Shown here: positions 1 through 5,336 of the stretch, in pieces
Layout: every line of letters begins with the position of its first letter
Numbering within the stretch: position 1 is the first letter of the stretch
Assembly (NCBI GenBank): GCA_937864975.1
Contig: CALMDI010000603.1
Span: 1-5,574 of the forward strand
Length of the DNA stretch: 5,574 nucleotides
Direction of reading: 5' to 3'
Source of the DNA: an uncultured Chloroflexota bacterium
GTDB taxonomy: Bacteria; Chloroflexota; Anaerolineae; Aggregatilineales; Phototrophicaceae
The notes under the pieces: model-generated
The model's database searches: none
What the model was told of the DNA's origin: nothing
Seen by the model: the letters and a program-made list of their open reading frames with translations, nothing else
Program-made: the position numbers and the translations under genes

Positions 1-2
1 TC

Positions 3-176
3 ATCATGGCAATCGTGTTCTGGTTCACCACCAAGGAAGACCCGGTCGAATTGGCGCGCCGCGCCAAAGGCGAGCGTCCGCGCAGCGCATGGCTTGAGCT
101 CGACGCGCTGAAGAACGTCCAGGTCTGGCGCTTTTCGCTCTATTACTTCTTCGCGTTCGGCGCGTTCGTGGCGCTG
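3..176 (+). pseudogene. Fragment of NNP-family nitrate/nitrite transporter (NarK-like), cut within a helix
   Basis: The translation shows a hydrophobic run ending FWFTTKEDP, a basic cytoplasmic loop, and LKNVQVWRFSLYYFFAFGAF. In NNP-type MFS porters the last segment opens a transmembrane helix that continues as FGAFVALALWLP followed by tyrosines. Here it switches after FGAFVAL to DDGLEGLLH, an S1 sequence. No further membrane segment follows. The start of the gene lies outside the window, so the length of the upstream part is unknown. Family recognition is by eye and could be confirmed by a profile search of residues 1-57 alone. Confidence 0.65.
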
Positions 177-512
177 GACGACGGCTTGGAAGGGCTGCTG
201 CACCTGAGCGAAATGGGCGATGGCTCGCTCAAAGAACCGCACAGCTACGTCAAGAAGGGCGACCGCCTGAGCCTGCGAATCAGCCACCTGGAGCCGGAAA
301 AGCGCCGCGTGGGCTTCACACAGCGCTGGGGCACGGAAGCCGGTGAGGCGACCGCACAGGACGAATCCACGGCGCAGGCAGAAACGGCGGAAGCCGGGGA
401 TACTGACGAGCAGCCTGAGCAGCCCGTCGATCAGGTGGGCGAGGCGGGCGAAGCGCCTGCTGAAACCGATGGCGGCGAAGCGGACGAGAGCGCCAGCGAA
501 GAGCAGATTTAG
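3..512 (+). CDS. Chimeric ORF: NNP nitrate transporter fragment joined to C-terminal S1 RNA-binding domain (5' partial)
   Basis: The frame is open at the left edge, so the ATG at position 6 is probably internal. Counting from that ATG, residues 1-57 read as the end of one membrane helix (AIVFWFTT), a charged loop with KEDP, and the start of the next helix (VQVWRFSLYYFFAFGAFVAL). This is the sequence style of NNP-family nitrate/nitrite porters (MFS) around TM6-TM7. From residue 51 it reads as an S1 domain (FGAFVALDDGLEGLLHLSEM, then VKKGDRLSLRI, then EPEKRRVGFTQRW), followed by residues 108-168, rich in E, D, A and Q with no K or R. S1 domains bind RNA in ribosomal protein S1 and relatives; acidic tails are common on them. 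Each half is recognisable but the combination makes no functional sense: a 12-helix transporter cut in mid-helix and an S1 domain lacking its first strands. The S1 half is the likely genuine resident, since it leads into its own terminator. The TAG stop is at 510-512. Confidence 0.75.
   Translation: MMAIVFWFTTKEDPVELARRAKGERPRSAWLELDALKNVQVWRFSLYYFFAFGAFVALDDGLEGLLHLSEMGDGSLKEPHSYVKKGDRLSLRISHLEPEKRRVGFTQRWGTEAGEATAQDESTAQAETAEAGDTDEQPEQPVDQVGEAGEAPAETDGGEADESASEEQI
156..512 (+). other. C-terminal S1 domain plus acidic tail of an S1-family RNA-binding protein
   Basis: Residues 51-107 of the frame counted from the ATG at 6 fit an S1 (OB-fold) domain from its FGAF strand to its final strand (EKRRVGFTQ). 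The usual opening (G-x-V-x-x-I/V before FGAF) is missing, because the frame upstream of FGAF is transporter sequence. The last basic residue is R107; the remaining 61 residues contain no lysine or arginine. Proteins of this kind resemble the multi-domain S1 proteins of Chloroflexota, with earlier S1 domains upstream, but none is present here. A role in mRNA binding or translation is inferred from the family. Confidence 0.7.
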
Positions 513-538
513 GGAAGTATCCGACTGGAAGCAGCGGG

Positions 539-565
539 GAGCGGTCTTATGAGACCGCTCTTTTT
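539..565 (+). terminator. Intrinsic terminator after the S1 gene
   Basis: A perfect 9-bp stem, GAGCGGTCT at 539-547 pairing with AGACCGCTC at 552-560, encloses the 4-base loop TATG and is followed immediately by TTTTT at 561-565. It lies 26 bases after the TAG stop of the S1 frame. No T-run flanks the hairpin in the other direction, so it should act on + strand transcription only. It isolates the upstream unit from the glyA-gcvT unit. Confidence 0.9.
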
Positions 566-633
566 GTTGCTGGCTTGTAGGGGCGCAGGGCGGTGATGCC
601 TCAAATCGGTCTGTAGCAGCCGACTCCCCGTCA

Positions 634-642
634 TGTTACAAT
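634..642 (+). promoter_or_regulatory. Candidate extended -10 promoter for the glyA-gcvT unit
   Basis: TGTTACAAT at 634-642 fits the extended -10 form TG-N-TACAAT, one base from TATAAT. No good -35 hexamer sits 16-18 bases upstream (the 17-base spacing gives TAGCAG), which is tolerable for an extended -10 promoter. Transcription would begin near 649, giving a leader of about 30 bases, too short for a glycine riboswitch. It is the most AT-rich short stretch between the terminator and the gene. The promoter is predicted from sequence only. Confidence 0.45.
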
Positions 643-668
643 TTCACCTATTCCCCGACGAGTATTAC

Positions 669-672
669 AGGA
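669..672 (+). promoter_or_regulatory. Ribosome binding site that selects the ATG at 679
   Basis: AGGA at 669-672 lies 6 bases before the ATG at 679 but directly abuts the in-frame TTG at 673. The spacing therefore favours ATG 679, giving a protein beginning MPQHSDDF, over the two-codon-longer TTG start. Confidence 0.6.
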
Positions 673-678
673 TTGAAC

Positions 679-2007
679 ATGCCCCAACACTCCGATGATT
701 TTTTGTTCCGCGGCGACCTTGCCGAGCTGGACCCCGACGTTGCCGAGTTAATCCGCCACGAGACCGCGCGGCAGGCGCGCTACCTCATTATGATCCCCTC
801 CGAGAGCACGGTTCCCGCCGCCGTCCGCGAGGCGCTTGGCTCGGCGTTTCACAACCTGTATGCCGAAGGCTATCCGCTGGACGAAACGCGGACGATGACG
901 CAGGCGGAAATTCTCGATTACAACGCGCGCCTGCCGGAATACCGCCGCCTTGCCGACAAACGTTATTACAAAGGCACCGAATACGCCGATATTGTCGAAG
1001 CGCTGGCGCGGCGGCGCGCGGCGGAATTGTATGCTACGCCCGAATACGACGCCGATCATTTGTTTGTGAATGTGCAGCCGCTGTCGGGCGCGCCCGCCAA
1101 CAGCGCCATTTTCACCGCGCTGATTAACCTCGGCGACACTATCATGGGCATGGACTTGCTTCAGGGCGGGCACTTGACGCATGGCAGCCCGGTCGCCCGC
1201 AGCGGCAAGTTCTACAAGGCGGTTGGCTACGGCGTCGATCCAAAAATGGAGAAACTTGATTACGAGGCGATCCGCGCGCTGGCGCTGGAGCATCGCCCGA
1301 AACTGATCATCGCGGGCTATACCAGCTACCCGTGGGCGCCCGACTGGCGCAAGTTCCGCGCGATTGCCGACGAGATCGGCGCGTACCTGATGGCGGACGT
1401 ATCGCACGTGGCAGGCTTGATTATCGCGGGCGAGTATCCAAACCCGGTCGGCATTGCCGACGTGATCAGCCTGACGACGCATAAAACGCTGGGCGGTCCG
1501 CGCGGCGCGATCATCATCACGCACCGGCAGGACGTGGCGAATAAAGTCGACCGCGCCGTGTTCCCCGGCGAGCAGGGCGGTCCGCACGTCAACAGCATGG
1601 CGGCGCTGGCGGTCGCGCTGCGGCTGGCGTACGCCGAGCAGTTCCACGCGCTTCAGCGGCAGACGGTCAAAAACGCGGCGCGTCTCGCGGACAGGCTGCA
1701 AGCCCGCGGGCTGCGCGTCGCCTATGGCGGCACGAACACGCATCTGTTACTGGTCGATTGCAAATCGGTCATGGGCGCGGACGGCACGCCCCTGAGCGGT
1801 GACATCGCGGCGCGCGTCCTCGATCTCGCGGGGATTGTCGCGAACCGAAATACCATTCCCGGCGACCCGAGCGCCCTGCGCGCGTCCGGCGTTCGCCTCG
1901 GCACGCCGTGGATTACCCAGCGCGGCTTCCGCGAGGCACAGATTGACCGTCTGGGCGACCTGATCGCGGACATTCTGCAAGCGTGCGTGCCGTTCAGTTA
2001 TACGGGC
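679..2007 (+). other. SHMT (GlyA) domain of the fusion protein
   Basis: This region encodes a fold-type I PLP enzyme with an apparently complete active site: the SES and YAEGYP segments that contact substrate, the GGHLTHGS segment, Asp and His of ADVSHVAGL, lysine 269, and the Arg of RLGTP. The residue after HKTL is Gly, where many stand-alone enzymes have Arg or Cys (HKTLRGPRG). Nothing seen suggests loss of activity. Confidence 0.9.
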
Positions 2008-3822
2008 AAGAAGCGCCCGGAGCCGCGCGCCAAAATCGACTTTGAAGTCTTGCAGCGGTCGAAGGCAGCGGTGCGCGATCTGGCGGCGAGTGTCGGCATC
2101 GATACCGACGTGACGGCGGACGACTACCCGCATTTTTATTACCTGTCCGACGAGAGCGATGAGATTCAGTGGAAGACGCTGGCGCTCCGCGGCGACGTAA
2201 CGGCGGCGTTCCTCAATACCGCGCTGACGAGCGACGTGCTCGCGCTGGATGTGGGCGAGCACCAGCCGACGTGGCTTCTTAAGCCGGATGGCTCGCCGAT
2301 TTCGCACGGGATCGTAGAGCGCGCGGCGAACGGTTTCCGTCTGCATGTCGCGCGGCGCGGCGCGTATGCGGCGGCGTGGCTGCGCTCGCTCTCCGACGGC
2401 TTCGTGTTGATCGACCCGACTGACCCGTATGCCAAAGCGCCCGGTCCGGTGGACGTGCAGATCGAGGGCGCGACCGACATTGCGCGGCTCGGCGTCGATC
2501 CAAAGCGCGAGCCGGGCGATGAGGGTTACGCGCGCAAGGCGTATTTCATCGGGATTAACGGGGCGCACTATGCGGGTCCAACGTGGAAGCCGCTGCCTAA
2601 ATTTGAGTGGCAGGAGACAACAGGCGCCGCGCTTAAAACGACCGTCCTCCACGCGCTCCACCGCGAGCTGGGCGCGAAGATGACCGAGTTCGCGGGCTAC
2701 GACATGCCCGTCTGGTACACCTCCGTCCACGAGGAGCATCAGGCGGTACGCGGCGGCGCGGGCGTCTTCGACGTGACGCATATGGGCGTGTTCGACGCAC
2801 AGGGTGCGGGCGCGGCTCCCTTCCTCAACACCGTGACGACCAACGACGTCCACGGGCTGGCGGTGGGCGACTCCCATTACACGTATCTGCTCGACGTCGA
2901 CGGCTTGCCGCTGGACGACCTGATGATTTACCGGCTGGCGGACGAGCATTTCCTGATCGTCGTCAACGCCTCGAACAACGATAAGAACTGGGCGTGGCTC
3001 AACGCCGTCAAAAATGGTCAGGCGCAGATCAGCCGCGAGCAGCCGTGGCGCGTGGTGGAAGGCGGCGACCGCTTCACACTCCGCGACCTGCGCGCTGAAA
3101 CGTCGGGGCGCGACCGGCGGCTGGACGTGGCGCTGCAAGGACCGCAGAGCAAAAATATTCTGCTCGGTCTCGGCGGCAGCGACGCGGACCGGGCAAAGGT
3201 CGGCGCGCTGAATTGGGCGGGCGTGACGCGCGCCAATCTCGGCGGCTATGACCTGATCGTGTCGCGCACGGGCTATACGGGCGAGCGCGTCGCCTATGAA
3301 ATTTTCGTCCACCCCGACGACGCGGTGGGCTTCATCAGGGCGCTGATCGCGGCGGGCGCGACCCCGGCTGGACTGGCGGCGCGGGACAGCCTGCGGACGG
3401 AGGCAGGCTTACCGCTGTACGGGCACGAGCTTGCCGGACCTCTCGGCTTGAACGCTGCGGACGCGGGCTTTGGCTCGTATGTGAAGCTGTCGAAGCCGTT
3501 CTTCGTCGGCAAAGCGCCGTTCATTCAGCACGAGAATGACCGCGACTCCGAAGTGGTGCGCTTCCGCATGGAAAACCGCCGCGCCCGCCCGGCGCATCAG
3601 GGCGACCCGATCCTGAACGAGCAGGGCGAGCAAATCGGCGTCGTCACGTCGTGCAGTATCGACAGCGAAAAGTTCCAGCTTGGGCAGGCGTATATCAGGC
3701 ACGATGGAATTCGTGACGGTGAACGCATCGGCGTCGTCTCCGGCTCGGCGCGCGGGGCGACCAACGCCGAACCCGCGACGATCATCAGCCGCTTTCCGAG
3801 CAAGAAGAAAAGTACATCATGA
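679..3822 (+). CDS. Fused serine hydroxymethyltransferase / glycine cleavage T-protein (GlyA-GcvT), about 1047 aa
   Basis: Residue numbers count from the ATG at 679. Residues 10-443 are a PLP-dependent SHMT (serine + THF to glycine + 5,10-methylene-THF): YAEGYP at 61-66, GGHLTHGS at 163-170, ADVSHVAGL at 239-247 (PLP Asp and His), the lysine motif TTHKTLGGPRG at 266-276 with Schiff-base K269, and RLGTPWITQRGF with substrate Arg near 406. It is the long SHMT form, with about 25 extra residues between YAEGYP and RYYKGTEY. Residues 444-650 form a linker containing a degenerate GcvT-like repeat. Residues 652 to the end are a full aminomethyltransferase (GcvT): LHRELGAKM and AGYDMPV, TNDV at 721-724, the DDL catalytic motif at 746-748, SRTGYTGE at 862-869, RTEAGLPLYG at 906-915, and the C-terminal barrel. 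GcvT moves the methylene group from aminomethyl-lipoyl-GcvH to THF and releases ammonia. Both ends share methylene-THF, so glycine-serine interconversion in one cytosolic polypeptide is inferred. No gcvH or gcvP is in the window. Confidence 0.95.
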   Translation: MPQHSDDFLFRGDLAELDPDVAELIRHETARQARYLIMIPSESTVPAAVREALGSAFHNLYAEGYPLDETRTMTQAEILDYNARLPEYRRLADKRYYKGTEYADIVEALARRRAAELYATPEYDADHLFVNVQPLSGAPANSAIFTALINLGDTIMGMDLLQGGHLTHGSPVARSGKFYKAVGYGVDPKMEKLDYEAIRALALEHRPKLIIAGYTSYPWAPDWRKFRAIADEIGAYLMADVSHVAGLIIAGEYPNPVGIADVISLTTHKTLGGPRGAIIITHRQDVANKVDRAVFPGEQGGPHVNSMAALAVALRLAYAEQFHALQRQTVKNAARLADRLQARGLRVAYGGTNTHLLLVDCKSVMGADGTPLSGDIAARVLDLAGIVANRNTIPGDPSALRASGVRLGTPWITQRGFREAQIDRLGDLIADILQACVPFSYTGKKRPEPRAKIDFEVLQRSKAAVRDLAASVGIDTDVTADDYPHFYYLSDESDEIQWKTLALRGDVTAAFLNTALTSDVLALDVGEHQPTWLLKPDGSPISHGIVERAANGFRLHVARRGAYAAAWLRSLSDGFVLIDPTDPYAKAPGPVDVQIEGATDIARLGVDPKREPGDEGYARKAYFIGINGAHYAGPTWKPLPKFEWQETTGAALKTTVLHALHRELGAKMTEFAGYDMPVWYTSVHEEHQAVRGGAGVFDVTHMGVFDAQGAGAAPFLNTVTTNDVHGLAVGDSHYTYLLDVDGLPLDDLMIYRLADEHFLIVVNASNNDKNWAWLNAVKNGQAQISREQPWRVVEGGDRFTLRDLRAETSGRDRRLDVALQGPQSKNILLGLGGSDADRAKVGALNWAGVTRANLGGYDLIVSRTGYTGERVAYEIFVHPDDAVGFIRALIAAGATPAGLAARDSLRTEAGLPLYGHELAGPLGLNAADAGFGSYVKLSKPFFVGKAPFIQHENDRDSEVVRFRMENRRARPAHQGDPILNEQGEQIGVVTSCSIDSEKFQLGQAYIRHDGIRDGERIGVVSGSARGATNAEPATIISRFPSKKKSTS
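2167..2412 (+). repeat. Degenerate internal copy of the GcvT N-terminal segment (non-catalytic)
   Basis: Residues 497-578 of the fusion protein (from ATG 679) align with the start of the real GcvT domain downstream. AAFLNTALTSDVLALDVGEH matches APFLNTVTTNDVHGLAVGDS, and the match continues through TWLLKPDG against TYLLDVDG. By eye, about 20 of 46 ungapped positions are identical (505-550 against 709-754). The catalytic DDL of the real domain is SHG here, and no SRTGYTGE or RTEAG equivalent follows, so the copy is truncated and should not catalyse. It may be a structural spacer or a vestigial folate-fold half. The evidence is similarity at the protein level; similarity at the DNA level was not assessed. 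Confidence 0.65.
2632..3819 (+). other. Aminomethyltransferase (GcvT) domain of the fusion protein
   Basis: This is a near full-length T-protein of about 395 residues. It opens with LKTTVLHALHRELGAKM, runs through the folate-binding core (TNDV, DDL, SRTGYTGE, RTEAGLPLYGHEL) and ends with the C-terminal barrel (EQIGVVTS near 985-992 and the GQAYI strand). The position after SRTGYTGE carries RVAYEI instead of the usual DGFEI-type sequence, a mild divergence. All recognisable catalytic motifs are kept. Confidence 0.9.
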
Positions 3823-3887
3823 GCGCGCCAGTCCACGCAGGGCGGCAGTTTATGCATGTGCGCGGCGCTGTCGAAAGCGCGCTATGA
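3819..3887 (+). CDS. Possible 22-codon coupling mini-ORF between glyA-gcvT and the GNAT gene
   Basis: Its ATG (3819-3821) overlaps the TGA stop of the fusion gene (3820-3822) as ATGA. Its own TGA (3885-3887) overlaps the GNAT ATG (3884-3886), again as ATGA. The 22-residue product (MSAPVHAGRQF and onward) resembles nothing I recognise. The purine run GAAGAAAAG just before its ATG could serve as a weak ribosome binding site. It could relay ribosomes from the enzyme gene to the GNAT gene, whose own ribosome binding site is poor. Equally, it may be a chance frame in a 61-base spacer. Confidence 0.25.
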   Translation: MSAPVHAGRQFMHVRGAVESAL

Positions 3888-4684
3888 GCGATCCACGCAC
3901 GCGGGTTTCCCCGGATGAGATGGCGGCGCTCGACGTCGAAAACGGCATCGAATACCTGCTGCATCTCGGCTCGTCGCCGCTGGCGCAGCGGGCGCATTCG
4001 GACGAACTGGCGTGGGTGATTACCGGAATCGACGACAACTCGTACAACGGCGTTGCCTGGTTCCGCGTCGCGAACAACAGGGCGGACGCGATGATCGAGG
4101 CGATCATCCAGCGATTTCGCCGCCTATCCATGCCCTCGCTCTGGTTTGTCGACAGCGTCAGCCAGCCCGCCGATCTCGAAGCCCGGCTTCAAGCGCACGG
4201 GTGCCTTCGCCTTGACGACGGGGTGGGCATGGTGGCAGACCTCACCATGCTCAACGAGGAGACGCGCTCGATTCCCGATCTGGAAATCCGCCGGGTGCAG
4301 GACGGCTCCGATCTGGCGCGGTGGTGCGATATTTACGCGAGCGATGACTCGCAGGGGCGCGAGTCGTTATACGGCAGTCTGGGGTTCGGCGTGGATCAGC
4401 CGCTGCACCATTATCTGGCGCTGCTCGACGGTGTTCCGGTTGGAACGTCTTCTGTGTTTCTGGGCAAACGGTCGGCGGGCATTTATCACGTCGAAGTCAA
4501 GCCGGAGGCGCGTCGGCGCGGCATCGGCACAGCGCTGACGCTGGCGCCGCTGTTAGAAGCGCGTCGGCGCGGCTACCGTCTTGGAAACGTCGGTCCATCG
4601 CTGGAAAGCCAGCACATGTACCAACGCCTGGGATTTGTCCTGTATCCCAACGTGCATACGATGTACGCGATCAGCGGCTTCTAA
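3884..4684 (+). CDS. GNAT-family N-acetyltransferase with degenerate N-terminal half, 266 aa
   Basis: The C-terminal half (residues 130-266) is a GNAT acetyltransferase. Strand beta-4 and the acetyl-CoA loop are HVEVKPEARRRGIGTA at 202-217 (pattern R-x-x-G-I-G), and MYQRLGF at 245-251 includes the tyrosine often used as general acid (Y246). The N-terminal half (to about 128) looks like a second, degenerate GNAT-type half: LWFVDSVSQPADLEARLQAHG at 86-106 followed by GMVADL, without an acetyl-CoA loop. This two-part layout is common in Chloroflexota and actinobacterial GNATs. The substrate cannot be told from the sequence. The same frame is open upstream to a TTG at 3680, but that extension is arginine-rich, lies largely inside the fusion gene and looks like shadow coding. 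The ATG at 3884 is preferred because of its ATGA overlap and the more protein-like MSDPRTRVSPDEMAALDVE start. Its ribosome binding site is weak (GAAAG at 3873-3877). The gene follows the fusion gene on the same strand with 61 bases between and no terminator, so it is probably co-transcribed. Confidence 0.85.
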   Translation: MSDPRTRVSPDEMAALDVENGIEYLLHLGSSPLAQRAHSDELAWVITGIDDNSYNGVAWFRVANNRADAMIEAIIQRFRRLSMPSLWFVDSVSQPADLEARLQAHGCLRLDDGVGMVADLTMLNEETRSIPDLEIRRVQDGSDLARWCDIYASDDSQGRESLYGSLGFGVDQPLHHYLALLDGVPVGTSSVFLGKRSAGIYHVEVKPEARRRGIGTALTLAPLLEARRRGYRLGNVGPSLESQHMYQRLGFVLYPNVHTMYAISGF

Positions 4685-4692
4685 CGCCGGTC

Positions 4693-5334
4693 TCAATACG
4701 ACCCGATGACGCGCTCGATCAGCGTGTCCCAGGGGCGCACAGGCACGACCGGCACGCCGTAGGCGTCCGCTTCCTGCGCCAGCCACTGTCCGTACAGCCA
4801 GCTTGCGCGGACAATCCGCTCCTGATCCACGGCTTTGAGCGCCGAAAAACCAATAGAAAATTCGCGCATCTGTTCAAGCAGCGCCTTTTCGTCCGGCTCG
4901 GTCAGGAACACGGCGCGGATTTCGTCGTGCGTGGTCAGGTCGGCGAAGTATTTAAGCTGGCTGTGCTGCCGCTCCGCTGCCATGCGCGGCAGAAGCGTGT
5001 CGCCTTCGATAATCAGCTTACCCGCTCCGGCAACGGCGACGTGATGCGCGCAAATCATTTCCAGCGCGGGGCTGAGGGCGTTGGCGATCCGAATCAAGCC
5101 GTCGCGAATGTCCTCCGGCGTAAGCTGCTCCGAGGGTCTAGCGCTGAGGACGTGCATCTCCGGGTGGCTTGTGGGCGTCGTCATCTGCTGAAGCGCGAGG
5201 CGTACGTCGTCCGCCATCATGAGCGAGACGCCGAAGCGCTGCGCCAGCATCTTCGCGGCGCGGCTTTTGCCCACGCCCGCGCTCCCGCCGATGAGCAAGA
5301 CCTGCCAGTCTGGTTGCGCGCCTACGTCCGTCAT
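4693..5334 (-). CDS. Uncharacterised P-loop kinase/NTPase (2-phosphoglycerate-kinase/zeta-toxin-like fold), 213 aa
   Basis: The N-terminus has strand VLLIGG followed by Walker A GSAGVGKS (residues 17-24; K23 and S24). An ADDVR motif lies at 41-45, the position where small-molecule P-loop kinases hold an acidic substrate or Mg2+ contact. Further conserved-looking pieces are ALEMICAHHVAV at 90-101, strand KLIIEGDTLLP at 106-116 (the Walker B position; E110 and D112), AVFLTEPDEKAL at 141-152, RASWLYGQWL at 176-185 and VPVVPVRPWDTL at 194-205. The layout resembles 2-phosphoglycerate kinase and zeta-toxin-like kinases, and a Chloroflexota family of AAA/P-loop proteins that I recognise only by pattern and whose substrate I do not know. 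There is no signal peptide or membrane segment, so it is cytosolic. The ATG overlaps the stop of the upstream HicB-like gene by one base (TAATG), suggesting translational coupling. Its stop is 8 bases from the stop of the convergent GNAT gene. Confidence 0.85.
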   Translation of the reverse strand: MTDVGAQPDWQVLLIGGSAGVGKSRAAKMLAQRFGVSLMMADDVRLALQQMTTPTSHPEMHVLSARPSEQLTPEDIRDGLIRIANALSPALEMICAHHVAVAGAGKLIIEGDTLLPRMAAERQHSQLKYFADLTTHDEIRAVFLTEPDEKALLEQMREFSIGFSALKAVDQERIVRASWLYGQWLAQEADAYGVPVVPVRPWDTLIERVIGSY

Positions 5335-5336
5335 TA
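5332..5336 (-). promoter_or_regulatory. TAATG stop-start overlap coupling the HicB-like gene to the kinase gene
   Basis: Read on the - strand, TAA at 5336-5334 ends the HicB-like frame and ATG at 5334-5332 starts the kinase frame, sharing one A. Such overlaps commonly let terminating ribosomes restart on the next gene, and here imply a fixed ratio and co-expression. No separate kinase promoter was recognised. Confidence 0.75.

Noticed and set aside
612..640. Imperfect inverted repeat TGTAGCA / TGTTACA around the glyA-gcvT promoter, a possible operator
   Set aside because: Only 6 of 7 bases pair, with an uneven spacer, and one arm simply overlaps the -10 element; this could easily arise by chance.
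566..678. A glycine riboswitch ahead of the glycine-metabolism gene
   Set aside because: The space between terminator and start is about 113 bases, the predicted leader is about 30 bases, and no paired aptamer structure or expression-platform hairpin is seen.
748..1743. A 331-codon open frame on the - strand opposite the SHMT domain
   Set aside because: It is antisense to catalytic SHMT motifs, has shadow-type composition and no family resemblance.
1747..3312. A 521-codon open frame on the - strand opposite the GlyA-GcvT gene
   Set aside because: It is a shadow of the GC-rich coding strand: arginine- and valine-rich, with no recognisable motif, and opposite strongly motif-supported coding sequence.
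3680..3883. N-terminal extension of the GNAT frame from a TTG at 3680
   Set aside because: It is arginine-rich, mostly overlaps the end of GcvT, and unnecessary given the ATG at 3884 with an ATGA overlap.
4508..4573. 15-bp direct repeat GCGCGTCGGCGCGGC at 4508-4522 and 4559-4573
   Set aside because: It is in-frame coding for two similar EARRRG segments in the GNAT helix region; codon bias explains it.
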